This document shows positions 1 through 7,899 of a stretch of DNA of 64,000 bases, in pieces. The first letter of the stretch is position 1. Every line of letters begins with the position of its first letter. The stretch lies in assembly GCA_963741995.1 (NCBI GenBank), contig CAVUKI010000008.1, forward strand, positions 183,077 through 247,076, read 5' to 3'. Position numbers and translations under genes: made by a program. Origin of the DNA: Bog-473 sp963741995 (lineage in GTDB: Bacteria > Actinomycetota > Acidimicrobiia > Acidimicrobiales > RAAP-2). A model generated the notes under the pieces. It was not told the origin of the DNA, did no database searches, and saw only the letters and a list, made by a program, of their open reading frames with translations.

Positions 1-416
1 GACCGTACATCGGAACGCACTACCAACTGGCCGAGACCCTCTGTTCGCCCCAGCCGGTCAGCTCGCCGAGGCCGCGGGTGCTCATCGGAGGTGGTGGCGA
101 ACGCAAGACCCTGCGGCTCGTCGCCACTTACGCTGACGCGTGCAACATCATCGGAGACGTCGAGACCGTCGCCCACAAGGTGGACGTACTGCGCCGACAC
201 TGCAACGAGGTCGGTCGCGATTTTGCCCAGATCGAGGTGACGGCGTTGATCGGGGTGGCAGACGATGCCGGGCCCGACGACATTGTGCGTGAGGCCGAGG
301 CGCTTCATGGAGCCGGCGCCCACGTGATCGTGATCCGTGCGGCCGGTCCCGAACCGTCGCAGTGGCTCGAAGATCAGTGGGGACCGGTGATGACGAGGCT
401 CGCTGCCATCGGCTGA
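1..416 (+). CDS. LLM-class F420-dependent oxidoreductase, C-terminal part (5' end outside window)
   Basis: The frame is open from the window edge, so the gene starts upstream and only about 137 residues are visible. The sequence RVLIGGGGERKTLRLVA is the conserved late barrel strand and phosphate-binding loop of luciferase-like (bacterial luciferase/F420) oxidoreductases. It is followed by a DACNIIGD-type segment and the helical C-terminus typical of actinobacterial members. These enzymes use reduced F420 or FMN to reduce varied substrates; the substrate here cannot be told. The stop lies 48 nt before a tRNA-Lys gene. It is probably part of the conserved chromosome just outside the genomic island. 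Confidence 0.8.
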   Translation, partial: PYIGTHYQLAETLCSPQPVSSPRPRVLIGGGGERKTLRLVATYADACNIIGDVETVAHKVDVLRRHCNEVGRDFAQIEVTALIGVADDAGPDDIVREAEALHGAGAHVIVIRAAGPEPSQWLEDQWGPVMTRLAAIG

Positions 417-464
417 GGCTCGGTTGGCGGGGGTTACCCCGTTCGTCAGTTATCTTGCAGACGC

Positions 465-537
465 GGGCCGCTAGCTCATCCGGAAGAGCAGGGGACTTTT
501 AATCCCAAGGTGCCGGGATCGAGACCCGGGCGGCCCA
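465..537 (+). tRNA. tRNA-Lys (anticodon TTT)
   Basis: A full cloverleaf can be folded. The 7-bp acceptor GGGCCGC (465-471) pairs with GCGGCCC (530-536), with discriminator A537. The D-arm stem is GCTC/GAGC. The anticodon loop is CTTTTAA with anticodon TTT at 498-500. The T-stem CCGGG/CCCGG closes loop ATCGAGA, where the usual T54 is replaced by A. CCA is not fully encoded (CC then G). The 3' half serves as the integration site of the downstream island: a recombinase frame reads into it from the opposite strand, and part of it recurs near 22.4 kb. Confidence 0.93.
502..526 (+). repeat. attachment-site core, tRNA side (putative attL)
   Basis: These 25 nt from the anticodon stem to the T-arm of tRNA-Lys recur exactly at 22407-22431 in the same orientation. 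The tract CTTTT just upstream (496-500) and CCCACC downstream are shared with small differences. Tyrosine recombinases of genomic islands commonly use the 3' half of tRNA genes as attB, so this pair most simply marks the two ends of the island. Confidence 0.75.
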
Positions 538-1013
538 CCGAATCCCAGTTCAGCCCGTTGTCGGGGTCGTCCTTGGCTCGGTTTGTAGCCAGTTCTGTAG
601 CCAATGGGTCGAAGTCGGGCAGCTCGTCGATCCACAGGGCCCGGCGCATCGCCTCCGCCGCATGCATCCGGGATGGCGCCAGCAGGTGGCCGTAGACGTC
701 CATTGTCACTCTGATGGAGGCATGCCCCAGCGTGTCGGAGACGACCTCGAGCGGCACGCCCATGGCGAGGTGGAGTGAGGCGCACGAGTGGCGCAACTCG
801 TGGATGCTCCAGTGCCCCAGCCCGGCCCGCTTGCAGATCCTCGGCACCGCGCGACCGAAGGCCTCGGGGTCGAGCGGGGTGCCGATGGTGGAGGTGAACA
901 CCAAGTTGGCTGGGTTGCGCCAGATGCGAGCTGCTTGCTTTTCGGCGTCCTGACGGGCCCGGTGGGCCCGCAGGAGGTCGACGAGGGGTTGGGAGAGATG
1001 CAACGTGCGACGG

Positions 1014-1112
1014 CGGCAACACCCCGATCTGCGTGAGGAAGCTCCCCATATCCCAGTAGGCGCGGTGCTCTCGCACGAGTCCCGCATCATCGACCGTGAC
1101 CGCAGTTCTGAC
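1014..1112 (-). pseudogene. SnoaL/NTF2-like protein, C-terminal fragment
   Basis: In the frame shifted relative to the integrase, 33 residues resemble the end of SnoaL-like (NTF2-fold) proteins: a strand with DDAGLVREHRAYWDMG followed by FLTQIGVLP. Such proteins end with a similar 'AYWD...QLGVLP' element. No start or further homologous sequence is visible. The fragment ends within 2 nt of where the integrase homology begins, which suggests a deletion or recombination joint. The assignment rests on family memory of a short motif. Confidence 0.35.
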
Positions 1113-1286
1113 ACCGGCACGGGGCCACCAGGCCAACTTCCCTTCCGCAAGTCACGCAATACCCGATCAGCGTCACCCTCACATATTGGCTCAGTCACTT
1201 ACGTGCGGGCATCCACCCCCAGCAGGTATCCCCCTTCGCCGGTCCGGAGCGCATGCCCATGCAGCCTGGTCAGTATTGTCGAACGC

Positions 1287-1505
1287 GTGACCAATGCAGA
1301 ACCATCCCAAGGAGCACTCTGGCGCTACCAGTTCTCCCAACCTGACGAGACCGTTGTAGAAACTGGCGAGTTCAATGGCGACGACACAGCAGAAGCAAAG
1401 GCTCGCGAGCTTTCCACATCGAAAGGTAGCCCCATCGTCGTCAAACGCCACAGCGCACACGTGGATTCCTGGGTGTATGTGACGGAGGTCGACGAGCGAC
1501 CGTGA
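1287..1505 (+). CDS. small hypothetical protein (72 aa)
   Basis: GTG start at 1287 gives a compact acidic protein. It has an amphipathic beta-like segment ALWRYQFSQPDETVVETGEF, an Ala/Glu helix (AEAKARELS) and a C-terminal strand ending YVTEVDERP. The 'ETGEF..DD.AEA.ARELS' pattern resembles small actinobacterial proteins of unknown function that carry one strand-helix unit. I do not recognise a named family. It sits alone between the integrase remnant and another short gene. The start is uncertain because the frame is open further upstream without a good ribosome-binding site. Confidence 0.45.
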   Translation: MTNAEPSQGALWRYQFSQPDETVVETGEFNGDDTAEAKARELSTSKGSPIVVKRHSAHVDSWVYVTEVDERP

Positions 1506-1760
1506 TGAGTGACGTGATTCACGTCACTCATCGAGGGTGCTTCACTTCGCCGAGTCGGAGTGCGGTGGTCTGCGCATTGGTCAAACGTTGGGCGCGAGAC
1601 CCTGCGTCAGCAAGCGACCCTTGCAGGTGTATCCTCGTATCGGCTCATTGAGAGCAGCAGCGTCCCCGCTTACGGTGACAAGATCGCGAGTCCCAATGGG
1701 TATCGAAGCACAGTGGTGGGCGGGTCCGACCTGCCATCGCCAACGGTGTGCCTCGGAGCT

Positions 1761-2030
1761 ATGACTGAGGCGTACGACACGGGTATGGATCTGCTCATCG
1801 AATCTGCCAATGAGCTCGACATGACAGCTGGGGCCTGCGAAAGCTCAGAGGATGCGGCACGCCTCTTTGCACTAGCGGACCGGATCCGAAGCTACCTAGC
1901 AACGAGCCGTCCCACAACGACTCTTGGAATGCCTCGGATCGTCTCCGACGAGGTCCGCCTGACCGATGAAAACGTGATTCATCGGACCGCAGGGTTCAAC
2001 CAGTCCCACATACGCATCCTGTCGGAGTGA
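1761..2030 (+). CDS. hypothetical protein (89 aa)
   Basis: ATG at 1761 opens a mainly helical protein (MTEAYDTGMDLLIESANELD, then EDAARLFALADRIRSYLA). The second half is polar and less structured. No family is recognised, no transmembrane segment or cysteine motif is present, and no strong Shine-Dalgarno sequence precedes the start. The codon choice in the helical part looks coding (third-position G/C), but the evidence is only moderate. Confidence 0.35.
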   Translation: MTEAYDTGMDLLIESANELDMTAGACESSEDAARLFALADRIRSYLATSRPTTTLGMPRIVSDEVRLTDENVIHRTAGFNQSHIRILSE

Positions 2031-2118
2031 CTTTCATCTGGCATATGTGCCAGATGAGGGTGCCCCAATCCGTCGCCCGTCGCGTATCCCGTACGATGCC
2101 GGTCTGGGGCTGGCCCGA

Positions 2119-2124
2119 TACCGT
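2119..2124 (+). promoter_or_regulatory. -10 box of a leaderless promoter
   Basis: TACCGT ends 6 nt before the ATG at 2131. This fits the TANNNT box and spacing seen before many genes here and supports 2131 as the start of the zinc-ribbon protein. Confidence 0.45.
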
Positions 2125-2130
2125 GAAGCC

Positions 2131-2481
2131 ATGGCGTCGAAGCTGTGCGAACAGTGCGGGACGACGATCCTCTACTGCGATCGACACGATGCCTATTTCT
2201 GTCCCACCTGTGACGCCTGGGTTGAAGCGGCGTGCTCCGACCCATCCTGTACGTACTGCCCCGGTCGTCCCAATGCTCCGAGCGGATGCAACCATCCAGA
2301 TCGGCTCTACAACATCAACGAACAGAAGTTCGGCCCCTGCCCCAGTGCGCCGGGACTCGGTCCCACTGTGCGACACCCGATGGGACACTCTTCACCTGGT
2401 TGTCAACAATTCCGCCACGGGATAGGGCGGGATGCCCCCTCGTTCACCTGGTATCCGGCAATATGCCCTGGTGCCAGATGA
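2131..2481 (+). CDS. small zinc-ribbon-like protein of unknown function
   Basis: The first 60 residues are rich in metal-ligand pairs: CEQCG near residue 5, YCDRH, FCPTC, then CSDPSC and YCPGRP. Two zinc ribbons can be drawn from these CxxC and CxH/CxxC groups. The C-terminal half is low-complexity and lacks recognisable structure. The start at 2131 is chosen because a TACCGT box lies 6 nt upstream. It overlaps the next frame slightly near its 3' end, so the true stop may not be functionally meaningful. Zinc binding is inferred from motifs only. Confidence 0.55.
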   Translation: MASKLCEQCGTTILYCDRHDAYFCPTCDAWVEAACSDPSCTYCPGRPNAPSGCNHPDRLYNINEQKFGPCPSAPGLGPTVRHPMGHSSPGCQQFRHGIGRDAPSFTWYPAICPGAR

Positions 2482-3040
2482 GGGCTCGACGGAATCTCGA
2501 TCTGTAAGGGACATACCATCCAGGATTTCACGCGTCGTGGTCACTGGCATGGCCGGAGCGGGCAAGAGCACGTTCTCGCGAGCGCTGTCGGCCAAAACTG
2601 GCCTTCCCGTCATCCATCTCGACATCCACTTCTGGAAACCGGGCTGGGTGGAGCCGTCCGAGGACCAGTGGCGCGAGACCCAGCGCGGCTTGCTTGCCAG
2701 CGACGAGTGGATCGCCGACGGCAACTACCATGCCACGCTCGACCTTCGACTTGAGCGTGCAGACACCGTCGTGTTTCTCGATACTCCATGGTGGGTGTGT
2801 GCACGGCGAGCGGTCGTCCGCGGGGTTCGTAAGCGTCCGGTTGGCTTCCAGCTTCCCAACGGCTGTGACGAGTCGTTTTCGCGACGGTTGAGCGCAGAAT
2901 GGTCGCTGGTCTGGCGCATCTGGCGAGACCGCCGATCTGAGCGCGAACTAGAGCTCGGTATTTTGTCGCGACACGGGAACCACATGGCGTTATACGTTCT
3001 CCGCTCTGAGCGCGATGTCCGTGACTTCCTCAATACATAG
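2432..3040 (+). CDS. P-loop adenylate kinase-like protein (topology-modulation/FlaR-like family)
   Basis: The protein has a Walker A motif GMAGAGKST, followed by LDIHFWKPGW and a D..W segment, then VVFLDTPWWVCARRAVVRG. This layout matches adenylate-kinase-like proteins often annotated as DNA topology modulation protein or FlaR. A nucleotide monophosphate kinase activity is likely but unproven. The real start is unclear. ATG 2432 adds about 30 unlikely residues that overlap the preceding gene. A TACCAT box at 2514-2519 lies 5 nt before an in-frame ATT at 2525, and GTG 2537 is a further option. Length from 2525 (about 171 aa) is normal for the family. Confidence 0.75.
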   Translation: MPPRSPGIRQYALVPDEGSTESRSVRDIPSRISRVVVTGMAGAGKSTFSRALSAKTGLPVIHLDIHFWKPGWVEPSEDQWRETQRGLLASDEWIADGNYHATLDLRLERADTVVFLDTPWWVCARRAVVRGVRKRPVGFQLPNGCDESFSRRLSAEWSLVWRIWRDRRSERELELGILSRHGNHMALYVLRSERDVRDFLNT

Positions 3041-3172
3041 GTGACGTCAGCGAACCATCTGAAGGGCGCCCCACTGCCGGATGGGGGCTTGGACGGACGA
3101 CGGAGCATGTGGCACTTGTGCCGTGCTCGACGCCCGTTTCTCGCCAGCCGACGTTTGGGGCCAGTCGAGGGA

Positions 3173-3178
3173 TAGCCT
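3173..3178 (+). promoter_or_regulatory. -10 box of a leaderless promoter
   Basis: TAGCCT lies 6 nt before the GTG start at 3185, matching the leaderless pattern of this genome. Confidence 0.45.
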
Positions 3179-3184
3179 CGGGGT

Positions 3185-3508
3185 GTGGCGCGGAGAACAA
3201 CGAGAGAGGTTAACTACGGCGGGCCCGTCGAGATCTGGATGGATGGCAGCAAGCGGTTTGAGGCGGGCATTCGACTGACTAAACACGAGATTGTCGAGGA
3301 CATCGACACGTTGGCTGGTAAAGAAACCGTGTTGGCCGGGACGGTCTGGGATGGGCGATTCCGAGGGGCAACTGAGAATGACCTCCGAGCCCTCCAGGTG
3401 GCCGGTGAATTCGAGCTCAGATTGGATACCGGTTCAGTGGGTTCTGCCGTGCTGCCCAACGGCAGGGACCTCGCCTACCTCCAGGGCCTGGGCGATCCGC
3501 CGTTCTGA
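3185..3508 (+). CDS. hypothetical protein (107 aa)
   Basis: GTG start 6 nt after a TAGCCT box. The protein is soluble, with alternating short strands (VEIWMDGSKRFEAGI, ETVLAGTVWDGRF, GEFELRLDTGSVGSAVLP), so a small beta-barrel is plausible. No named family is recognised. Coding appearance and the promoter together make a real gene more likely than not. A hairpin CCCCA/TGGGG lies upstream at 3069-3086. Confidence 0.5.
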   Translation: MARRTTREVNYGGPVEIWMDGSKRFEAGIRLTKHEIVEDIDTLAGKETVLAGTVWDGRFRGATENDLRALQVAGEFELRLDTGSVGSAVLPNGRDLAYLQGLGDPPF

Positions 3509-3760
3509 ACGATCCGCCCGCCTCTACGAGGTCACAGCCCGAGGCCGTACAGAACCTCGATGACCCATCCCGGTATTGGCTAGAGCGGGATGATGGACGG
3601 CTGTGCTGCGCCAATGGTGACGTCGGCAAATCATTGAACAGCGGGTCGGCGCCGACATCGTCTATTGGGCCTGTGACAGGTCCTGGCTTCTGATTTGACT
3701 GCCCCACTTCGCCGGCCTGGGGTCATGCCGGCGGCCGCTCGTCGATCTAGCGTTGGGGCC

Positions 3761-4264
3761 ATGACCCGCAAGGCTGGCCCGAGCGACGAGGACTACCACA
3801 GCGCCGTCCGCCTCGGTCTGCTCGGTCTGACCGCAGGCGAGGATGCTGCCGTGGACTCCATCATGGAGCAGCTGGCTGGCTTGCACCCTCGCAACAACAC
3901 CTTCCCGGCTGAGGTCTTGCTCGAGCTGGCCGCCGAGGCCATCGATGAGTCCGGAGTGTCATCGGCCGACCCGATCCAATGCGAGGGAATGCGCGACCGC
4001 CATCTCCCCGAATACCACTTCCGTGGCAAGTCTCAGCAGCACAAGAGTCACTATGCCCTCATGGCCGCCGCCATGATCCGGGCCGGCGTCTATCCCGACC
4101 TCCTCGACGAGGCTTACGGGTGGGGCATCGATGACATGTGGACGTACGCCTTCTACGCCCTGGTTCTGTACGGTCGCGTCGCCGCCGAGCGGACGGGACG
4201 ACCGCTCAAGGACATTGCCACCGCACTCGCCGAGCGACGGTGCCTCGACCTGGAAGACTCCTAA
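3761..4264 (+). CDS. hypothetical protein (167 aa), helical
   Basis: ATG 3761 follows a TAGCGT box by 7 nt, again leaderless-like. The protein is mostly alpha-helical with hydrophobic helices (LLELAAEAIDESG, HYALMAAAMIRAGVYPDLLDEAYGW, MWTYAFYALVLYGRVAAE) but no clear membrane span. 'GWGIDDMWTYAFYALVLY' suggests a compact bundle. No family is recognised. The stop overlaps by 4 nt the stop of the convergent recombinase pseudogene, an arrangement common in island cargo. Confidence 0.6.
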   Translation: MTRKAGPSDEDYHSAVRLGLLGLTAGEDAAVDSIMEQLAGLHPRNNTFPAEVLLELAAEAIDESGVSSADPIQCEGMRDRHLPEYHFRGKSQQHKSHYALMAAAMIRAGVYPDLLDEAYGWGIDDMWTYAFYALVLYGRVAAERTGRPLKDIATALAERRCLDLEDS

Positions 4265-5172
4265 CCGCCGGCCACGAAGGCCACCACGACATAGGCGGCA
4301 TGACGATCGAAGTTCTCCCGTCGACGGTCGTAGATGGTGGTCGTCCTCGGGTCGACGTGCCGTGCGGCGATCTGGACGTCACGCAAGGGCACCCCCGCAT
4401 CGAGCGCCGCCATGATGAACGCGGCACGCAGCATGTGGGGGTGGACAATCCCGAGGCCGGCCCGCTTGCCGATGGAGCGGACCTAGCGGTGTGCGGTGCG
4501 GCGGTCGAGTCGCTGACCATCGTGGCGATGCAGGATCGGTCCCTCGCATCGCTCGCCCAAGGCCAGGTCAATGGTCCGGGCCACCCTTGGAACCAGGGGA
4601 ATCACGGCCGGCTTGTTGCCCTTCCCGATGATGCGCATGGTGCGATGGCCCCGGTCGAAGCCGAGGTCCTCAGCGTCGGTGGCACAGGCCTCGCTCACTC
4701 GCAGTCCGTTCAGGCCAAGCAATGCGGCGAAGGCTGCGTGGTCGGGGTCGTAGCGCTCGGCCGTGAAGAGGAATCGACCGAGCTCGCCTCGGTCAAGGCC
4801 ACGACCCTCGCTCGGGTAGACCTTTGGCCGGCGGGCGTACTGCGCCGGGTTCGAGGCGATCCGGCCGTCGATGTGAGCGAAGCGGTAGAATTCATAGATG
4901 GTCGAAAGGAGCCGGTCGATCGTCGAAGTGGCCAGACCCCTCTCATCCATGGCGCTACGCCAGAGCTCGATGTGGGCCCGTGTGGCCTCGAGGACCTCGA
5001 GACCGACGTCGGTGCGCCACTGGAAGTATGTGCGCAGGTCATAGCGGTAGGTCTCGAGTGTCCGACCGTTGTAGCGCGCCAGGTACGCCGCAGCGGCCAT
5101 CTGGGCCTGGGCGAAAGGATCGGCGTCACAAGCGCTTATGAGTGTTACTGAACTTGGGATCGGGGTGGGCAT
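4261..5172 (-). pseudogene. tyrosine recombinase / XerD-like integrase interrupted by an amber codon
   Basis: ATG 5172 is preceded by a strong ribosome site (AAGGAGG, 6-7 nt upstream). A SAM-like N-terminal domain (LARYNGRTLETYRYDLRTYF) is followed by box I NGLRVSEA (catalytic Arg) and GKGNKPAVIPL (catalytic Lys). Codon 230 is TAG (4483-4485), after RRTAHR. Reading past it in the same frame gives VRSIGKRAGLG, HPHMLRAAF (His and Arg), ARHVDPRTTTIYDRR (His/Tyr) and a stop at 4261-4263, 303 codons in all. All catalytic residues survive, so the amber (probably from a Trp TGG in the usual 'AHRWV' context) is the only visible lesion. A truncated 229-residue product would lack three active-site residues. 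Confidence 0.85.
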
Positions 5173-5305
5173 CGCTTCCTCCTTGTGTTGAGGAAGACAG
5201 CGAATACCCATGCGGTAGTCAATGCCCGGGGCCACTCCGAGCCGGGGGTCACTATGAGCCTCACCATCTATTCTCGGACCTGTGCCGCCCATCACGTGGA
5301 TGGTC

Positions 5306-5647
5306 ATGAGCCGCGATGTTTCGCACTCCATTCGAGTGGTTGATCAACCGGTCGCAATTGCCGTGATGATCCTTGACGTCGACACGGGCCTTATTCGAGG
5401 CCTCTCGGTGGCGGAAGACCTCCCTAACGCACTTTCGCAGTCTGTTGAACGCGCACTGAATCAGCCGGCAGGTTCACTCCCTCCCGGGTACCCTCAGCGA
5501 GTTCTGGCGGCTGTCGGCTTGGGTGAGTTCGTAGCCGCCGAACTCGGTCGTCAACCGGGTCTGAACCTCATTCCGTCCATCGATGAGATCGTGCCGGGTG
5601 ACGAAGCCGAGGACATTTTTGACCTATTCGTTGAATCTTTCTCGTAG
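5306..5647 (+). CDS. hypothetical protein (113 aa)
   Basis: The start is taken as ATG 5306; GTG 5282 and ATG 5300 are alternatives. The protein begins with two beta strands (VDQPVAIAVMILDVDTGLIRGLSVA), a helix (PNALSQSVERALNQ), then VLAAVGLGEFVAAELGRQ and an acidic tail ending in EDIFDLFVESF. The order strand-strand-helix with 'DVDTGLIRGL' recalls small proteins of the DUF6930 type, but this is only a resemblance. It is transcribed divergently from the amber-interrupted recombinase. Confidence 0.5.
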   Translation: MSRDVSHSIRVVDQPVAIAVMILDVDTGLIRGLSVAEDLPNALSQSVERALNQPAGSLPPGYPQRVLAAVGLGEFVAAELGRQPGLNLIPSIDEIVPGDEAEDIFDLFVESFS

Positions 5648-5810
5648 CTTCGCCTCGTGGCAGGCCCGCTCGGATGACCCGGACGATTAGACGTCACATT
5701 CCCGGCAGCGAGCTGGGCACGGTCCGGTATAGCTGAGCTATTTGCAGAGACGGCGCAAGGGCACTGCGGCAGGTTCGGCACGACAGTCGGACCTGGTTCG
5801 AGCAGGCCAT

Positions 5811-6500
5811 CTAGGCGCCTTGGGCGGCCTGCTTTGTGAGCGCAACCACCTCATCTGGATGCGAAACCATCGCCACATGGCTGGATGCAACCTCAACTGT
5901 TGTTGCGCCCATGCGCTTGGCGAACTGACGCTCCGCATCCGGCGGGATTGCCTCATCATTGGTCGCCACCATGTACCACGAAGGCAGCGACTTCCAGGCC
6001 GGAACGCCCATGACGTCGCCGAGAGTGGATGCGGCCAATGGCTGCTGCACGGCGAACATGACCTTCGCCTCCATCGGATCGACGTCAGCTGCGAAGTGTC
6101 TCACAAAGTCATCCTCCGGTAGCCAAGCGAAGCCTTGTTCGTCGATGTCGAGGTGCGCCAGGGCCGCTGTAGGGGCCCCTTGCGCCAACAGTCCCCCGAT
6201 CGATTCGCCCTCGTCGAGGCCGAAGGCGGCAATGTAGACAAGAGCGACGACGTTCGGTGCATCCGCACCGAGAGAGGTCATGATCTGGCCGCCGTAGGAG
6301 TGCCCCACAACAACTGTCGGCCCGTGCTGACGATTGAGGACCTGTCGTAAACGAGCCACGTCGTCTGCCAGCGAACTCTCTGGAAACTGCGGCGCGGTGA
6401 CCGTGTATCCGTCGGACTGGAGCCGCTCTATGACAGCACTCCAACAGGACCCGTCCGCCCATGCACCGTGCACAAGGACAATGTTTGGAAGATCGCTCAT
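5811..6500 (-). CDS. alpha/beta-fold hydrolase (esterase-like)
   Basis: The 229-residue protein has the full alpha/beta hydrolase plan. There is an oxyanion region LVHGAWADGS near residues 9-18 and the nucleophile elbow GHSYGG with Ser68. Asp182 lies in ATNDEAIPP and His208 in ASSHVAM. It matches the short, cap-less esterases commonly called 'alpha/beta hydrolase', whose best-known relatives cleave small esters or are salicylate esterase-like. No signal peptide is seen, so it should be cytoplasmic. The ATG start fits the family's usual N-terminus exactly. The substrate cannot be inferred. Confidence 0.88.
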   Translation of the reverse strand: MSDLPNIVLVHGAWADGSCWSAVIERLQSDGYTVTAPQFPESSLADDVARLRQVLNRQHGPTVVVGHSYGGQIMTSLGADAPNVVALVYIAAFGLDEGESIGGLLAQGAPTAALAHLDIDEQGFAWLPEDDFVRHFAADVDPMEAKVMFAVQQPLAASTLGDVMGVPAWKSLPSWYMVATNDEAIPPDAERQFAKRMGATTVEVASSHVAMVSHPDEVVALTKQAAQGA

Positions 6501-6713
6501 GTTCAGTCCTTTTCCCTAGGCAGTGGGGCACCTGGTGGCTTAGCGCAGCGGTCCTTGACCGCCCGTTTTGAAAGTTGACTGAATGGCTATGCCATCGGGC
6601 CTTGTCATCGTAAGGCTGAGGCCCACCCTCCACAAGGGAACGATTGTGCGAATTACCAACACGAACCTTCGCTGGGCCTAGGGGCCCCCGCCCAAGCCGA
6701 GAGCGGCTCAAGT

Positions 6714-6732
6714 CCGGCAGCGAACGGGGGCA
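6714..6732 (+). repeat. 19-nt intergenic repeat, copy 1
   Basis: CCGGCAGCGAACGGGGGCA occurs here and again, identical, at 13237-13255. A close 18-nt variant lies at 10380-10397, and shorter matches (CCCGGCAGCGA) lie near 5698 and 15077. All are intergenic. Confidence 0.6.
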
Positions 6733-6793
6733 GGCTCACCGCAGGGTGGCACGCTCCCGGCCAACTGGGGCACCCCTTCTCGCTGGGTCGATA

Positions 6794-6799
6794 TACCGT
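6794..6799 (+). promoter_or_regulatory. -10 box of a leaderless promoter
   Basis: TACCGT, inside an A/T-rich ATATACCGTTTTT stretch, ends 6 nt before ATG 6806 and decides the start of the Stf0-like gene. Confidence 0.5.
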
Positions 6800-6805
6800 T
6801 TTTGC

Positions 6806-7663
6806 ATGGGGCCAACTCGCGGCTATCTCATCTGCGCCAATGCCCGCTGCGGGACCACACTTCTGTCGCGTGCTCTCTCGGATACTGGAATCGCTGGTCA
6901 CCCAGACGAGTACTTCGTAACCGGGCCGCCGGAAGCCTTCGCACCAGGATCGACCTCCTGGGAAGAGGGACCGTTGGCGCGCCAGCATGGGGTCACTGAG
7001 CGAGAGGGCTTCCTTCAACTGGTGTATCGGGTCGGGACAACCCCAAACGGTGTCTTTGGTGCCACGTTGATGTGGAACTACGTCCGCTGGGCCATGGAGA
7101 ACCTTCGGGAGATGCCGCGGTTTTCCCATGCGAGCACCGAGGAGCTTTTCACCTCCCTCTTTCCTGGTCTCCAAGTCATACACGTCGTTCGGCAGGATCG
7201 ACTTCGTCAGGCCATCTCTTGGCTCCGTGCAGCAGAAGATGGGGTTTGGGTTGTTTCAGCGGAGGAACCGGCGCGTCCCCAGCGGGAGCCGGTCTTTCAA
7301 TTCGACGTGGTCGTCGGAATGATGGGTCTGATTGCTCAGGGCGAATCTGCCTGGGTGGATTTGTACCGAAGGTTGGGGGTCGAACCCGTCATTGTGGTCT
7401 ATGAGGTGTTCTCAGATCCGAGTGGCTACGAGCCAACTATTCGCCGCGTTTTGGGGCATCTCGGTCTGGATCACACGATCGACGTCCCGGGCCCGAGAAC
7501 GATGAAACAGGCGGACCACATCAGTGATGAATGGGTAGACCGATTCCTTCGCGAGCAGAGCGCCCGAAGGACGACCGATAGAAGCGGAGGGTTCGTTTCA
7601 CCCTCCCCCAGTTGTGCCTGCTTGTGTCAACTTCCCGGCGGTCGGGGGCAGCTCCCGGTCTGA
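6806..7663 (+). CDS. Stf0-type sulfotransferase
   Basis: The N-terminus YLICANARCGTTLLSRAL is the 5'-phosphosulfate-binding loop of PAPS-dependent sulfotransferases in the Stf0 (trehalose 2-sulfotransferase) arrangement. It is followed by GHPDEYF, VFGATLMW, and VIHVVRQDRLRQAISWLRA, the 3'-phosphate-binding segment with the conserved Arg and Ser. The family transfers sulfate to sugars of glycolipids. Here the acceptor is unknown. The last roughly 35 residues after FLREQSARR are low-complexity and run into intergenic sequence, so the natural stop may have been lost. The next gene is a different kind of sulfotransferase. Confidence 0.85.
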   Translation: MGPTRGYLICANARCGTTLLSRALSDTGIAGHPDEYFVTGPPEAFAPGSTSWEEGPLARQHGVTEREGFLQLVYRVGTTPNGVFGATLMWNYVRWAMENLREMPRFSHASTEELFTSLFPGLQVIHVVRQDRLRQAISWLRAAEDGVWVVSAEEPARPQREPVFQFDVVVGMMGLIAQGESAWVDLYRRLGVEPVIVVYEVFSDPSGYEPTIRRVLGHLGLDHTIDVPGPRTMKQADHISDEWVDRFLREQSARRTTDRSGGFVSPSPSCACLCQLPGGRGQLPV

Positions 7664-7899
7664 CCAACCAATGGTTGAAAGGATGCACGAACTCCTGTAC
7701 CGGTGGCCGGTCGGTACTGGATGGGACTTCGTCGAACAGGCTTGGAAACGCGGCGATGCGCCAGATCGGAGAGCGTGCGACCGCGGACACGTTGTTGATT
7801 ATCCAGCATTCCTCCCTTATTTGTATAGATGCCTCGAACCCGATGGGCAGTAGCGTCACATCGCCATTCACACACATCACGAGAGATCGGCGGAACGGA

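Larger units (their letters stand above)
476..1198 (-). pseudogene. tyrosine recombinase (integrase), C-terminal catalytic part only
   Basis: From about 1012 down to 476 the minus strand encodes the C-terminal half of a phage-type integrase. It has RRTLHLSQP, the box-II signature HELRHSCAS (His and Arg of the active site), LGHASIRVTMDVYGH with the nucleophilic Tyr, and a tail that reads through the tRNA-Lys gene (GRPGLDPGTLGLK). This tail and orientation are typical of integrases sitting beside their tRNA attachment site. Box I (first catalytic Arg) and the whole N-terminal DNA-binding half are missing. Upstream of 1012 the frame is unrelated, and a different fragment (SnoaL-like) abuts it. 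It is almost surely inactive. Frames up to 1198 are included only because the reading frame stays open. Confidence 0.75.

Noticed and set aside
7614..7853. Helical plus-strand fragment (MVERMHELLYRWPVG...)
   Set aside because: Looks protein-like but is only about 60 residues, lacks a family and has no ribosome site. It could be a remnant but is not supportable.
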